From Burkholderiaceae bacterium (GTDB lineage Bacteria > Pseudomonadota > Gammaproteobacteria > Burkholderiales > Burkholderiaceae_C), in the NCBI GenBank assembly GCA_014879745.1, contig JACSRM010000245.1, positions 1 to 64,000 on the forward strand: a stretch of DNA of 64,000 nt. Reading direction: 5' to 3'. Both the position numbers and the translations under genes were made by a program. The first letter of the stretch is position 1; each line of letters opens with the position of its first letter. Of the stretch, positions 8,438 to 16,977 are shown piece after piece. The notes under the pieces are model-generated. The model made no database searches. It saw only the letters and a list, made by a program, of their open reading frames with translations, and was not told where the DNA came from.

Positions 8438-9460
8438 TCAGCGCGCGCGCAGATGGGTGTCGAAGAACTCGACCACCGCCTTGTTCATCGAATCGTGAAA
8501 CTGTTCGCGGTCGAATCCGTCGGCGTCGGCACAGAGCGCGGCGGGCCGCAGGAGCCGGCACGGCGCCAGGAACGAGGTGTGCCCGGCGAGCGGCACCGCG
8601 TGGAACTCGGCGTTCGCGCCGAGTGCTTGCCGGATGAGCCCGGCATTCGTCTCGTCGGGCACGAGTCGGTCGCCCTCCCCGCTCCACAGTTGCACCGGCA
8701 CGCGCACACCGTCCAGGCCCCCGGTTCCGAATGCGAAGCCCAGACCGGGCGCGGCAACGACCGCCGCCTTGATTCGCGTGGACGCCTGCAGTGGCTCACC
8801 CGGCCACGCCTTATCGGCAGCCAGCAACGGCGATCCGACCTGTTGCAGAACCTCGCATACGAGCTCCGGGGCGGCCCGGCAATGGGGACCGATCAGCCGC
8901 ATGTCGGGCCGGGCGCCGGCTGCGGCGAGCACCGTGAAGCCGCCGGCCGACATGCCGAATGCGCCGATCCGCGCGGCGTCGATCCGCTGCGCCTCGGGCC
9001 AGCGATTCGACATGTAGTCGAGCGCGGTATCGAGGTCGCGCACCCGGCCGGCGAAGAGCGTCAGCGCCGCGGCACGCGAAGCGTCGGTGAAATTGTCGCC
9101 TCGGTGAAGCGGCGCGACGACGACATAGCCGGCACTCGCCAGCGCGAGCGCGAGGTCGGCGTGGCTTTGCGGCCCTCCGCCGTTGCCATGCGAGAAGACG
9201 ATCAGCGGCAGACGCTGCCCCTCTATCGGAGCATCCTTCGCGACATCCATCAGCACCGGCCCGATCAAAACGGTCGGCCAGGGCCGCGCGCGAGTGGGAT
9301 ACCAGATCGCCACCGCGAGCGGTGGCGCCCCTTCCTTCGACGCCTGCGCGAGTCGAAATCCCACCGGATGCGTCGATCGCAAGGCCGACCACCAGGCCGC
9401 ACCCGCAGCAGACAGCAGCAGCACCAGCACCGCGATCGAAAGTCCGACGAGCCACTTCAT
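8438..9460 (-). CDS. Secreted or membrane-anchored alpha/beta hydrolase (dienelactone hydrolase / PAF-acetylhydrolase-like)
   Basis: A 340-residue alpha/beta-hydrolase. Residues 1-25 form an N-terminal signal or anchor helix, so the enzyme acts outside the cytoplasm. The oxyanion region LPLIVFSHGNGGGPQSHADL precedes the nucleophile elbow GMSAGG. The likely acid and histidine of the triad are in the segment WSGEGDRLVPDETNAG and in VPLAGHTSF. The closest relatives I recognise are 'predicted dienelactone hydrolase' proteins related to platelet-activating-factor acetylhydrolase. The exact ester substrate cannot be inferred. It lies 78 bases downstream of the DUF2798 gene on the same strand, so it may be cotranscribed with the MerR-controlled operon or have its own promoter. 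Confidence 0.8.
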   Translation of the reverse strand: MKWLVGLSIAVLVLLLSAAGAAWWSALRSTHPVGFRLAQASKEGAPPLAVAIWYPTRARPWPTVLIGPVLMDVAKDAPIEGQRLPLIVFSHGNGGGPQSHADLALALASAGYVVVAPLHRGDNFTDASRAAALTLFAGRVRDLDTALDYMSNRWPEAQRIDAARIGAFGMSAGGFTVLAAAGARPDMRLIGPHCRAAPELVCEVLQQVGSPLLAADKAWPGEPLQASTRIKAAVVAAPGLGFAFGTGGLDGVRVPVQLWSGEGDRLVPDETNAGLIRQALGANAEFHAVPLAGHTSFLAPCRLLRPAALCADADGFDREQFHDSMNKAVVEFFDTHLRAR

Positions 9461-9538
9461 ATCGTCACACCGGCAAGACCGGCACGCACTCGTCGAAGGC
9501 GCCGCCCATGGTGGGCGGACTGTACAGCCGCCGCGGCT

Positions 9539-9769
9539 TCATCGCCGATCGTCGACGAGCAGCGCAACCGCCCGGCGCGCGAGCGGCGCAACGAGCAACA
9601 CGACCGGGAACGCCACCAGCCATGCGGTGAGCCAGGCGCCGGTCCACAGCGCGACATAGCCATCGACCAGACCGGTGGCGCGATACGTCGCGATGCCCGA
9701 GACAAGCAGCGACATCAGGCCCGACAGGATCAGCCCGAACAGCGCGGGCGCGAATTTTCTTGGAAGCAT
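9539..9769 (-). CDS. DUF2798 family small membrane protein
   Basis: A 76-residue protein with two predicted transmembrane helices (about residues 8-28 and 40-62), the usual size and layout of DUF2798 proteins, whose function is unknown. Typical features are the start MLPRKFAPALFGLILSGLMS and the segment TGAWLTAWLVAFPVVLLVAP. The ATG at 9769 is preceded by GAGGAG at good spacing, which decides it over a longer open frame that overlaps the neighbouring flavodoxin gene. It is the third gene of the operon read from the MerR-type promoter at 11019-11049, 26 bases after the flavodoxin-like gene. Confidence 0.85.
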   Translation of the reverse strand: MLPRKFAPALFGLILSGLMSLLVSGIATYRATGLVDGYVALWTGAWLTAWLVAFPVVLLVAPLARRAVALLVDDRR

Positions 9770-9795
9770 CAATCCACTCCTCGCAAAAGCTTCGA

Positions 9796-10365
9796 TCAAG
9801 CCGGAATCAGCAAGCGGTTCAGGCGCTGCGCGAAATGCCGGCCGAACATGCGCGCCGTCTTGATGTCGCCCGGCACGAAAGCGTCGGCCGCTGCGCCGTG
9901 CCCGGCCTGCGCCATCAGCCCCGACCACGAACCGAGGCGATTCGCGGCCTCGCGGCAAGGCACGCCGAGGTGCTGCTCGGGCAGGATTGGGTTGCCGACC
10001 CACAGCATGCCGTGCTGCATGGCGAAGATGAACATCGACAACAAGGTGGACTGCTTGTCGCCCGCGGGCAGCGACGATACGGTGAAGCCGGCGGCGAGCT
10101 TGCCCTCGAGTCGCTGGGCGCGCCAGAGCGGGCCGGTCGAGTCCATGAAGCTCTTGAAGGGGCCGCTGACACCGCCCAGATAGGTCGGCGAGCCGAGGAT
10201 GAAGCCGTCGTACGAAACGAGTACGTCGGGCGTACCGGTGACTGCCTGCGCCTCGACGAGATCGAGATCGATGCCGTCGACCTCCGATGCCCCGGCGCCG
10301 ACCAGCCGCGCGATAAATTCGGTATGCCCGTGGGCGCTGTGATAGACGATCGCGATTCTGTTCAT
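9796..10365 (-). CDS. Flavodoxin-fold NAD(P)H-dependent oxidoreductase (WrbA-like)
   Basis: A 189-residue flavodoxin-like protein. The N-terminal MNRIAIVYHSAHGHTEFIAR is the FMN phosphate-binding loop (S/T-x-x-G-H/N-T). The motif DGFILGSPTYLGGVSGPFK contacts the flavin, as in WrbA and related NAD(P)H:quinone reductases. Such enzymes reduce quinones by two electrons and protect against electrophile or redox stress. It is the middle gene of a MerR-regulated operon (DUF2938 upstream, DUF2798 downstream), consistent with an inducible stress response. The ATG at 10365 has GGAG 10-13 bases upstream. A longer upstream frame is open but not protein-like. Confidence 0.9.
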   Translation of the reverse strand: MNRIAIVYHSAHGHTEFIARLVGAGASEVDGIDLDLVEAQAVTGTPDVLVSYDGFILGSPTYLGGVSGPFKSFMDSTGPLWRAQRLEGKLAAGFTVSSLPAGDKQSTLLSMFIFAMQHGMLWVGNPILPEQHLGVPCREAANRLGSWSGLMAQAGHGAAADAFVPGDIKTARMFGRHFAQRLNRLLIPA

Positions 10366-10483
10366 GAGATGTGCTCCGGACGAGTTGCGGGATTTCGGCA
10401 AGCGGCTGTCGTTCGTCGAGAAATCGCGATCGATGAAGGTGCAGTTGGATGACGGGATGACGGGATGACGCGACGCGCGCGGC

Positions 10484-10975
10484 TCAGGCGGCACCGGCCA
10501 GCGCCACCGCCGCCAGGTAGAGCCCGAGGCCGAATACCGTGTGATTGGCGAGGTTGCGCAGGCAGTTCCCGAGCGGCGCCGCCGTCTTCGAGGCGAGGAA
10601 GCCCGAGCCCATGGCCGGCTGCATCAGGAACCACGGCACGACCACAGTGGCGGCACCGATGGCGATCGCCGGCAGCGCAGTCGGCCGCCCGAGCCAGGCC
10701 GGGCCCTGCACCGCGACCAGCAACGCCGCAAAGACGACGCCGACGACATAGTGCGTCAACCAGCCGAGGCCGAGTTCGTTGCGTACCGGCGCCGCTTTCG
10801 CAATGGCGTCGTGCGCGAACCGGCCGCGCGGCATGTGCCCGACCCAGCGGCCGACGAGCGCGAAGCCGGTGGTCGGCACCCCCAGGCGCGACAGCAGCAG
10901 GAGCCAGCCGTCCATCACCGCGGTGGCGCCGATGCCGATCAGGACGGTCTGTCCGATGACGTGGTGAGATTGCAT
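10484..10975 (-). CDS. DUF2938 family membrane protein
   Basis: A 163-residue integral membrane protein with about four transmembrane helices, matching DUF2938 in size and in hallmarks such as GIGATAVMDGWLLLLSRLG, the charged loop VGRWVGHMPRGRF, and the motif WLTHYVVGVVFAALLV. Function is unknown. The ATG at 10975 has GAGGAG six bases upstream. It is the first gene transcribed from the MerR-type promoter and faces the merR-like gene across an 84-base intergenic region. The 118 bases between its stop and the flavodoxin gene hold only a minor 8-base tandem repeat (GATGACGG, three units at 10449-10472). Confidence 0.87.
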   Translation of the reverse strand: MQSHHVIGQTVLIGIGATAVMDGWLLLLSRLGVPTTGFALVGRWVGHMPRGRFAHDAIAKAAPVRNELGLGWLTHYVVGVVFAALLVAVQGPAWLGRPTALPAIAIGAATVVVPWFLMQPAMGSGFLASKTAAPLGNCLRNLANHTVFGLGLYLAAVALAGAA

Positions 10976-11018
10976 GCAAGACTCCTCGAGCGGGTTGAAG
11001 TTGTGAGCTGTCGACAGT

Positions 11019-11049
11019 AGGATAGAAGTTGAAGTCAACTTCATGTCAA
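11019..11049 (-). promoter_or_regulatory. MerR-type promoter and operator driving the DUF2938 operon
   Basis: On the minus strand a consensus -35 TTGACA (11049-11044) and a -10 TATCCT (11024-11019) are separated by exactly 19 bases instead of 17. That elongated spacer is the hallmark of promoters activated by MerR-family regulators. The spacer contains a perfect 8-bp inverted repeat, GAAGTTGA (11025-11032) and TCAACTTC (11035-11042), with a 2-base centre, the expected dimer operator. The merR-like gene starts 11 bases beyond the -35 on the other strand, so the regulator probably also controls itself. Confidence 0.85.
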
Positions 11050-11059
11050 GCGGTTTTTG

Positions 11060-11488
11060 ATGGATATCTCGGAAGTCGCGAAGAAGTCGGGCGTCGCCGC
11101 GTCGGCGCTGCGCTACTACGAACGCAAGGGCCTGATCCGTTCGCTCGAATCGCAAGGCGCGCGGCGCAAGTTTTCGCCGGCCGTGCTGGACCAGCTCGCG
11201 CTGATCGCACTCGGGCAGGCGGCAGGGTTCTCGCTGGACGAGATCCGGGCCATGTTCACGCCGGGCGGCGAGCCGAATATCGACCGCGCCATGCTGACGG
11301 CGAAGGCCGACGAGCTCGAGCGGATGGTCAAGCGCCTCAGAGCCATGATCGAGGGCCTGCGCCACGCGGCGGTCTGCCCGGCGCCGAGCCACGCCGCCTG
11401 CCCATCGTTTCAGCGGCTGCTGAAGGCGGCCGCTGCCGGAGCGCTCGAGACCCGCCAGCGGCGCCTCGCCCCCCGCAAACGCGGATGA
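11060..11488 (+). CDS. MerR family transcriptional regulator
   Basis: A 142-residue regulator counted from the ATG at 11060 (a TTG lies one codon upstream). The N-terminal winged helix reads DISEVAKKSGVAASALRYYE, with the family's RYYERKGLI motif. It is followed by the second helix pair and the long dimerisation coiled coil (residues ~75-105, LTAKADELERMVKRLRAMIE). The C-terminal part carries cysteines (AVCPAPSHAACPSF) that could sense metal or redox state, though their spacing is not that of SoxR's iron-sulfur site. It is divergent from the DUF2938/flavodoxin/DUF2798 operon, whose promoter has the 19-base spacer and operator that such regulators untwist. The inducer is unknown; electrophiles or redox-active compounds are an inference from the flavodoxin gene. 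Confidence 0.92.
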   Translation: MDISEVAKKSGVAASALRYYERKGLIRSLESQGARRKFSPAVLDQLALIALGQAAGFSLDEIRAMFTPGGEPNIDRAMLTAKADELERMVKRLRAMIEGLRHAAVCPAPSHAACPSFQRLLKAAAAGALETRQRRLAPRKRG

Positions 11489-11539
11489 GCCGGGACGATT
11501 CCCTGCAGGGTGCGCAGCGCCGGGCCGCCGTGACCCGCT

Positions 11540-13654
11540 CTACCCGGCCGCGCCTCGCCGCGCCCCCGGCCGCGTGGCGATCAGTGCCGCGGCGGCGGTG
11601 TCATGAATGCGGTGCGCGTCGTGCGCCAGCAGCGCGAGACGGCGCAGCAGCCAGGGGGTGAAATCCTCGGTCGGATGCGCCGACGGCAGGCGCGACAGCG
11701 CTTCCAGATCGACCGCCGGGGCGGGCCCGGTACCCTCCAGGGTCAGGCAGCGCGCGAGCGTGGCCTGCGTCTGCGCCAGCGCAGCGATCGCGGCCTGATC
11801 GAGCTCGGCGCGGCGCGTGGCGAGCGTCATGCGCACCATCGACAGATGCGCCATCAGATGCTGGCCGTGGTCGATCAATGCCGCCACGTCCTTCAGCGGC
11901 AGGCGCACGGCGCGCGGTTCGGCGCTGCTGCGCTGCAGTGCGCCGGCGAGCAGCGCGAACGCATCGTAGGCGCGCCGGCGCGACAGGCGCTGCGCGACCT
12001 GGTCGCCGGGTTGCAGGCGCAGGGAATGGCTGGCGTAGTCGTCCAGCTCCTTCAGCGCGCGCGTGATCGCATCCGGCAGCCTGCGCCGCTCCCATGAGGG
12101 CAGCACGTAGCTGAAGGCCCAGGCCAGCGCCGCGCCGAGCACGGTATCCGCGACGCGTTCGGGAATCGCGAAGCCCTCCGCCGGCAGCATCATGTGGGTC
12201 TGTAGCAGCGCCATCACGCTCGCCGCGCAGGCCGTGAGCCAGTAGCGTTGCAGCACGAAGGCGTGCGCGATGCCGACCGCGGCGACGAATACCAGCGACA
12301 GCGCGGCGCTGCTGTGGACCGGCGACAGCGCGAGCACCACGCCGCAGCCGAGCACGGTGCCGCCGATCCGCGCATTGCGCCGCGCCAGCGTCTGCTCCAG
12401 GCTGCCGCGCAGCACCACCGCGACGCTCAGCACCAGCCATTGGGGGTGCGACGCCCACGGCAGCACCTGGGCGATGTAGTACGCGCTGCACAGCGCGAGC
12501 CCCGCGCGCACCGCATGGCGCAGCACCGGCGAGCTGCCGCTCCAATGCGTGCGCAGCGCGGCCAGCGGCCAGCCCTCGGGGGCGACGAATTTCTGCAGCT
12601 CGCTGCGGCTCAGCGGCGAAGCCGCGCCTTCGCCGCGCTGCAGCGCGCGGATGCGGCGCACCTCGGCGTCGAGCCGGCGCAGGCGATTCTCCAGCGCCGG
12701 CAGCAGACGCCGGCGGTCATCATCGGTGGCCAGCGGCGAGCCGGCGAACAGGGCCTGGAGGTCGAGCGCAGGCAAGGCGTCGGGAACGTCGCCGCGGCGC
12801 ACCGCCTGCGCCGCGGCATCCAGCCCCTTTGCAATGCCGAGCAGCGCGCTGGACATCCGGCCGAGAATCCAGCGGCCGCCGTCGTCCTGCGCCAGAGCGT
12901 CGAGATCGAGCCGGCTCGCCAGCAGCACGTCGCGCAGCTCGATCGTGAGCAGCACGATGCCGATCTCGCGCTGCGCGTTCGCGCCGTCGGGCTGGGCGAA
13001 GACAAGGTCGCGCGCGCTCTGCAGCCGATCGGCGAGCCCGACTTCGCCCTGGATCCAGGCCTGCATGCTGCGCGTATCGTCCGCGCCCGCCGCGGGCGAA
13101 GCGAGCAGCCCGGCGCGCGAGCGCAGCAGGCCGGCCGCGGCGGCGAGCACCTCGCCGAGCGCCAGCGCACGGTAGCGCCGCTGCAGCAGCGCGCCACTGA
13201 CGAGCGACCAGACCAGGTAGACGGCGGCACCGACCGCATTCCACAGCACCAGCTCGGGCAGCGACGTGCTCCCCGGCGGCACCGCCATCGTGAAGATCAG
13301 CGCGAGGATGGGCGCGAACGCCGCCGCGCCGGCACGTGCGCCCCAGGCCATCGCCATCATCGCGCCAAAGGCAATCAGCGCGACGGCGGCGCCCATCCAC
13401 AGCGGCGTCGGCATCAACCACAGCGTGACGGCCGACGATACGACGCTCAGCACCGCCGCCGTGCAAACCCTGATCCAGGTCCGCGCCACCGTATTCGGCA
13501 CGTCGGCCAGGCTCGCGCAGACCGCGCCACCGAGCGCCAGCGCGGCCGCGTGCGGACCCTCCAGCGTGTGGACGACGAGCTGGATGATCGCGATGCCGCA
13601 CGCGACGGTAAAGCCGTTCAGCGCGTACGCGGGAAGGTCGAGCAGGCGCTTCAT
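11540..13654 (-). CDS. FUSC-family inner-membrane protein (YccS / aromatic-acid-exporter-like)
   Basis: A 704-residue membrane protein with the duplicated FUSC architecture. An N-terminal membrane bundle (residues ~10-165) is followed by a soluble helical region (~175-345). A second membrane bundle (~355-500) contains [21 protein letters not shown] and [21 protein letters not shown], the family signature. A C-terminal soluble domain completes it. Relatives include YccS and the efflux component AaeB, proposed to export aromatic carboxylic acids. No periplasmic adaptor gene is adjacent, so export function is inference. The ATG at 13654 begins [14 protein letters not shown]. The gene converges with the merR-like gene (51 bases between stops), and its upstream region carries the 56-bp direct repeats. 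Confidence 0.88.
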   Translation of the reverse strand: MKRLLDLPAYALNGFTVACGIAIIQLVVHTLEGPHAAALALGGAVCASLADVPNTVARTWIRVCTAAVLSVVSSAVTLWLMPTPLWMGAAVALIAFGAMMAMAWGARAGAAAFAPILALIFTMAVPPGSTSLPELVLWNAVGAAVYLVWSLVSGALLQRRYRALALGEVLAAAAGLLRSRAGLLASPAAGADDTRSMQAWIQGEVGLADRLQSARDLVFAQPDGANAQREIGIVLLTIELRDVLLASRLDLDALAQDDGGRWILGRMSSALLGIAKGLDAAAQAVRRGDVPDALPALDLQALFAGSPLATDDDRRRLLPALENRLRRLDAEVRRIRALQRGEGAASPLSRSELQKFVAPEGWPLAALRTHWSGSSPVLRHAVRAGLALCSAYYIAQVLPWASHPQWLVLSVAVVLRGSLEQTLARRNARIGGTVLGCGVVLALSPVHSSAALSLVFVAAVGIAHAFVLQRYWLTACAASVMALLQTHMMLPAEGFAIPERVADTVLGAALAWAFSYVLPSWERRRLPDAITRALKELDDYASHSLRLQPGDQVAQRLSRRRAYDAFALLAGALQRSSAEPRAVRLPLKDVAALIDHGQHLMAHLSMVRMTLATRRAELDQAAIAALAQTQATLARCLTLEGTGPAPAVDLEALSRLPSAHPTEDFTPWLLRRLALLAHDAHRIHDTAAAALIATRPGARRGAAG

Positions 13655-13697
13655 CGATGCGCGCGATTCTGGGCCATGCGGCTGCGCTTGTCCGCTC

Positions 13698-13753
13698 GCC
13701 CGAAGCCACTGGCGCTCCCCTCGCGGGACGCGAACGAAGTGAGCTTGGGGCCG
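13698..13753 (+). repeat. 56-bp direct repeat, copy 1
   Basis: It begins GCCCGAAGCCACTGGCGCTC and ends AACGAAGTGAGCTTGGGGCCG, and differs from copy 2 at only two positions (ACTGG versus ACTGA, CTCGCGGG versus CTCGGGGG). Both differences fall around a short self-complementary core (CCCCTCG/CGGGG), suggesting an intergenic repeat of the REP type. It lies in the divergent region between the FUSC gene and ftsH. Confidence 0.8.
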
Positions 13754-13773
13754 CAAGTCAGTGGCGCCCGGCC

Positions 13774-13829
13774 GCCCGAAGCCACTGACGCTCCCCTCGG
13801 GGGACGCGAACGAAGTGAGCTTGGGGCCG
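13774..13829 (+). repeat. 56-bp direct repeat, copy 2
   Basis: The second near-identical copy begins 76 bases after the start of copy 1, in the same orientation. The 20-base spacer between copies (starting CAAGTCAGTGGCGCCCGG) contains an inverted partial copy of the repeat's own start (CGCCACTGAC). This copy has the perfect CCCCTCGGGG mini-hairpin. No further copies are apparent elsewhere in the window. Confidence 0.8.
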
Positions 13830-13912
13830 TTCAACCCGAGGCTTGTGCCCCTCCGGCGCGCGAAACAGGGTGCGGGTGTATGGTGAATGCCGCCGCAAAG
13901 GAGATTCGAGCG

Positions 13913-15784
13913 ATGCCAGCCGATCCAAAGCCCAACCCGAGCCCGACGCCGGATTCGCGCTTCGGCCAGTGGAACCACTGGAACGTCGGCTACTGGCTGC
14001 TCGCGATGCTTGCGCTCTTGAGCGTGCAGACGCTGTGGCAGGGTACGCGCGGCGTCGAGGTCGTGCCGTACAGCGAGTTCCAGAAGGCGCTCGCCGACAA
14101 CAAGATCAGCGAAGTCGTGATCGGCGATACGACCTTCACTGCGAAGCTGAAGAGTCCCGAAAACGGCAAGAGCGTGATCGTCACCAATCGCGTCGATCCG
14201 GCGGTCGTCGCCGAACTGTCGAAGTACGACATACCGTACCGCCGCGTCGTCGAGAGCACCTTCCTGCGCGACCTGACGTCGTGGGTCGCACCGGCGCTGA
14301 TCTTCTTCGGGCTGTGGTTCTTCCTGATCCGCCGCTTCGCCAACCAGCAGGGTCTGGGCGGACTGATGGGCGTCGGCAAGAGCCGCGCGAGAACTTACGT
14401 CGAGACCGACACCGGCGTGAGCTTTGCCGATGTCGCCGGCGTTGAGGAGGCAAAGGCCGAGCTGCAGGAGATCGTCGCCTTCCTGAGGGACCCGCAGGGC
14501 CACAGCCGGCTCGGCGCGCGCATGCCTAAGGGGGTGCTCTTGATCGGCCCGCCCGGCACAGGCAAGACGCTGCTCGCGCGCGCCGTCGCGGGCGAGGCGG
14601 GGGTGCCGTTCTTCAGCATCTCGGGCAGCGAGTTCGTCGAGATGTTCGTCGGCGTCGGCGCGGCGCGCGTGCGCGACCTCTTCGAGCAGGCGCGCGCGCA
14701 GGCGCCGGCCATCATCTTCATCGACGAGCTGGACGCCCTCGGCCGTGCGCGCGGCGCCGGCGGCATGATCGGCGGCCACGACGAGCGCGAGCAGACCTTG
14801 AACCAGCTGCTCGTCGAGTTGGACGGCTTCGACAGTTCGGGCGGCCTCGTGCTGCTGGCGGCGACGAACCGGCCCGAGATCCTCGACCCGGCCTTGCTGC
14901 GCGCCGGCCGCTTCGACCGTCAGGTGCTCGTCGACCGGCCCGACAAGAAGGGCCGCCTCGAGATCCTGCAGGTCCACGCGCGCAAGCTGCGGCTCGCAAG
15001 CGGCGTCGAGCTCGAGCAGGTCGCGGCGCTGACGACCGGCTTCTCGGGCGCCGACCTCGCCAACCTGTGCAACGAGGCGGCGCTCGCCGCAACGCGGCGC
15101 GACGCCGCCGAGGTGACGCTGGCCGACTTCACGCTTGCGATCGAGCGCATCGTCGCCGGCCTCGAGAAGAAGAGCCGCGTGCTGAACCCGCGCGAGCGCG
15201 AGATCACCGCCTACCACGAGATGGGCCACGCGCTCGTCGCGATCGCGCTGCCGGGCACCGACCGCGTGCACAAGATCTCGATCATCCCGCGCGGCATCGG
15301 CGCGCTCGGCTATACGATCCAGCGCCCGACCGAGGACCGCTTCCTGATGACGCGCGACGAGCTCGAGCACAAGATCATGGTGCTGCTCGGCGGGCGCGCC
15401 GCGGAGCACGTCGTCTACGGCCACCTCTCGACCGGCGCCGCCGACGACCTCGCGAAGGCGACCGACATCGCGCGCGACATGGCGACGCGCTACGGCATGG
15501 TCGAGGAGCTCGGCTACCTCGCCTACGACGAACGCGCGCCGACGCTGCTCGATCCGACCGGCCTTGGTCAGCCGCAGCACGGCCTCGTCGCGAGCCCCGA
15601 GACGCAGCAACGCATTGACGAGGCGGTGCGCGCGATCGTGATGGACGCCTTCGCGCGCGCCCGCGCGATCCTCGTCGAGCGCCGCGACCTGCTCGAACGC
15701 TGCGCGCGCGAGCTGCTCGCGAAGGAGACGCTCGACGAGGCGCAACTGCGCGCCCTGCTCGACGCGGCGCCGGCTGCGGCCTGA
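13913..15784 (+). CDS. ftsH: ATP-dependent zinc metalloprotease FtsH (stand-alone copy)
   Basis: A 623-residue membrane-anchored AAA+ protease that unfolds and degrades membrane and some soluble proteins. Two membrane segments (~28-45 and ~120-142) bracket a periplasmic domain. The AAA module has Walker A GPPGTGKT at 212-219, the pore motif region [18 protein letters not shown], Walker [10 protein letters not shown] and the second region of homology [20 protein letters not shown]. The zinc site is HEMGH at 435-439 (usually HEAGH), with the third ligand Asp in [19 protein letters not shown]. The ATG at 13913 is chosen for its AAGGAG at 13898-13903; another in-frame ATG at 13880 lacks one. The usual ftsJ and folP/glmM neighbours are absent, so this may be a second FtsH paralogue. 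Confidence 0.95.
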   Translation: MPADPKPNPSPTPDSRFGQWNHWNVGYWLLAMLALLSVQTLWQGTRGVEVVPYSEFQKALADNKISEVVIGDTTFTAKLKSPENGKSVIVTNRVDPAVVAELSKYDIPYRRVVESTFLRDLTSWVAPALIFFGLWFFLIRRFANQQGLGGLMGVGKSRARTYVETDTGVSFADVAGVEEAKAELQEIVAFLRDPQGHSRLGARMPKGVLLIGPPGTGKTLLARAVAGEAGVPFFSISGSEFVEMFVGVGAARVRDLFEQARAQAPAIIFIDELDALGRARGAGGMIGGHDEREQTLNQLLVELDGFDSSGGLVLLAATNRPEILDPALLRAGRFDRQVLVDRPDKKGRLEILQVHARKLRLASGVELEQVAALTTGFSGADLANLCNEAALAATRRDAAEVTLADFTLAIERIVAGLEKKSRVLNPREREITAYHEMGHALVAIALPGTDRVHKISIIPRGIGALGYTIQRPTEDRFLMTRDELEHKIMVLLGGRAAEHVVYGHLSTGAADDLAKATDIARDMATRYGMVEELGYLAYDERAPTLLDPTGLGQPQHGLVASPETQQRIDEAVRAIVMDAFARARAILVERRDLLERCARELLAKETLDEAQLRALLDAAPAAA

Positions 15785-15846
15785 GAGCAGCCGCAGGCAC
15801 TCGCACCCGGTTCGCGCCTGCGCAATGGCCTGCGCAATGACCCTCG

Positions 15847-15875
15847 TTGACGAAGCGCCACGCCTCGCCTACCGT
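15847..15875 (+). promoter_or_regulatory. Possible promoter of the ABC importer operon
   Basis: TTGACG (15847-15852) and TACCGT (15870-15875) are separated by 17 bases, 85 bases before the binding-protein start. The -10 match is only moderate, so this is a candidate. Confidence 0.35.
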
Positions 15876-15959
15876 TGCGCCGGCCGATGCTTGACGCATC
15901 CTCGAGCAAACCCATCCACCGCGGCCGCGCGCCGACTCACCACTGCGAAGGAAGCCCCC

Positions 15960-16970
15960 ATGTCAGCGATCGATCGTCGTGCGTTCCTGAACCTTGCCGG
16001 CGCCGCCGGGCTCGCGGGGGTGTGGCCCACCGCGCGCGCTGCCGACGCGCAGGCCAAGGCCGAGGGGCAGGCAGTGTTCTACGCCAACATCACGGCCGTC
16101 AAGCCGATCATGGACGCGTTCGAGGCGGCGACCGGCGTGAAGGGCGTCTACACCCGGATCTCGAGCTCGAAGTTCGTCTCGACCGTGACGACCGAGGCCG
16201 ACGCCGGCAAGCTCCTCGCCGACGTCGTGCAGGCGCCGCTGCCGGTGCTCGAGCTGCTGAAGGCGAAGGGCATCCTTGCGCCGTACAAGTCGCCGGCCGC
16301 AGCCGGCTACCCGGACTGGTCGCGGCCCGACGACAGCATCCAGCTGTTCGGCATCGAGTACGTCTCGTATCTCTTCAACAAGACCATCGTCAAGCCGGCC
16401 GATGCGCCGGCGCGCTACGAGGATCTGGCCGATCCGAAGTGGAAGAACAGAATAGTGATGGCCAACCCTGCGAACCACTCGTCGACGATCTCGTGGCTTG
16501 TCGGCCTGAAGGAGAAGGTCTTCAAGTCCGAAGGCGACTGGACGAATTTCGTCAAGGCGCTCGCCGCGAACAAGCCGATGTTCGTCGCCTCGTTCGGGCC
16601 GACGCCGGCGCCGATCGAAAGCGGCGAGAAGCCGATCGGCATCTCGATGCCGAAGTACATCGTCACGAAGGCGCCCGCTCCGCTCGACTGGGCGCCGCGC
16701 AGCGGCGAGCCGCTCTTGGGCACGCCGCGCGCGATCGCGATCACGGCCAAGGCGCCGCACCCGGCGGCGGCGCGCGCGTTCATGGACTTCTGGCTTTCGA
16801 AGCCAGCGATGGCGCTGCTCGCCAAGGACGTCGGCGAGTACGTCCTCGCGCCCGGCGTGTTCCCGCCGATAGCCGGTATCGACGCGGCGAAGGTCGTCGC
16901 GATCCGCGACCTGCCGAACGACGAGATCGAGAAGTGGGGCGCCGAGTTCAAGCGCATCTTCGCCGCCTGA
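15960..16970 (+). CDS. ABC transporter substrate-binding protein with Tat-type signal (Fe3+/phosphonate-type family)
   Basis: A 336-residue extracytoplasmic solute-binding protein. The N-terminus MSAIDRRAFLNLAGAAGLAG carries a twin-arginine motif (DRRAFLN) followed by a hydrophobic stretch and ARAADA cleavage site, so export by the Tat pathway is likely. The mature protein has the iron/polyamine/2-aminoethylphosphonate-type fold: VFYANITAVKPIMDAFEAAT near the start, YEDLADPKWKNRIVMANPA in the hinge, and a C-terminal lobe with AFMDFWLSKPAMALLA. Ligand residues cannot be assigned confidently, so the substrate (ferric iron, phosphonate or another small anion) is open. An RBS (AAGGAAG) precedes the ATG at 15960. 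ATPase and permease genes follow directly. Confidence 0.9.
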   Translation: MSAIDRRAFLNLAGAAGLAGVWPTARAADAQAKAEGQAVFYANITAVKPIMDAFEAATGVKGVYTRISSSKFVSTVTTEADAGKLLADVVQAPLPVLELLKAKGILAPYKSPAAAGYPDWSRPDDSIQLFGIEYVSYLFNKTIVKPADAPARYEDLADPKWKNRIVMANPANHSSTISWLVGLKEKVFKSEGDWTNFVKALAANKPMFVASFGPTPAPIESGEKPIGISMPKYIVTKAPAPLDWAPRSGEPLLGTPRAIAITAKAPHPAAARAFMDFWLSKPAMALLAKDVGEYVLAPGVFPPIAGIDAAKVVAIRDLPNDEIEKWGAEFKRIFAA

Positions 16971-16977
16971 GCGGGCG

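Noticed and set aside
10449-10472. Three tandem copies of GATGACGG between DUF2938 and flavodoxin genes
   Set aside because: Too short and too few to call a meaningful repeat; likely replication slippage in an intergenic spacer.
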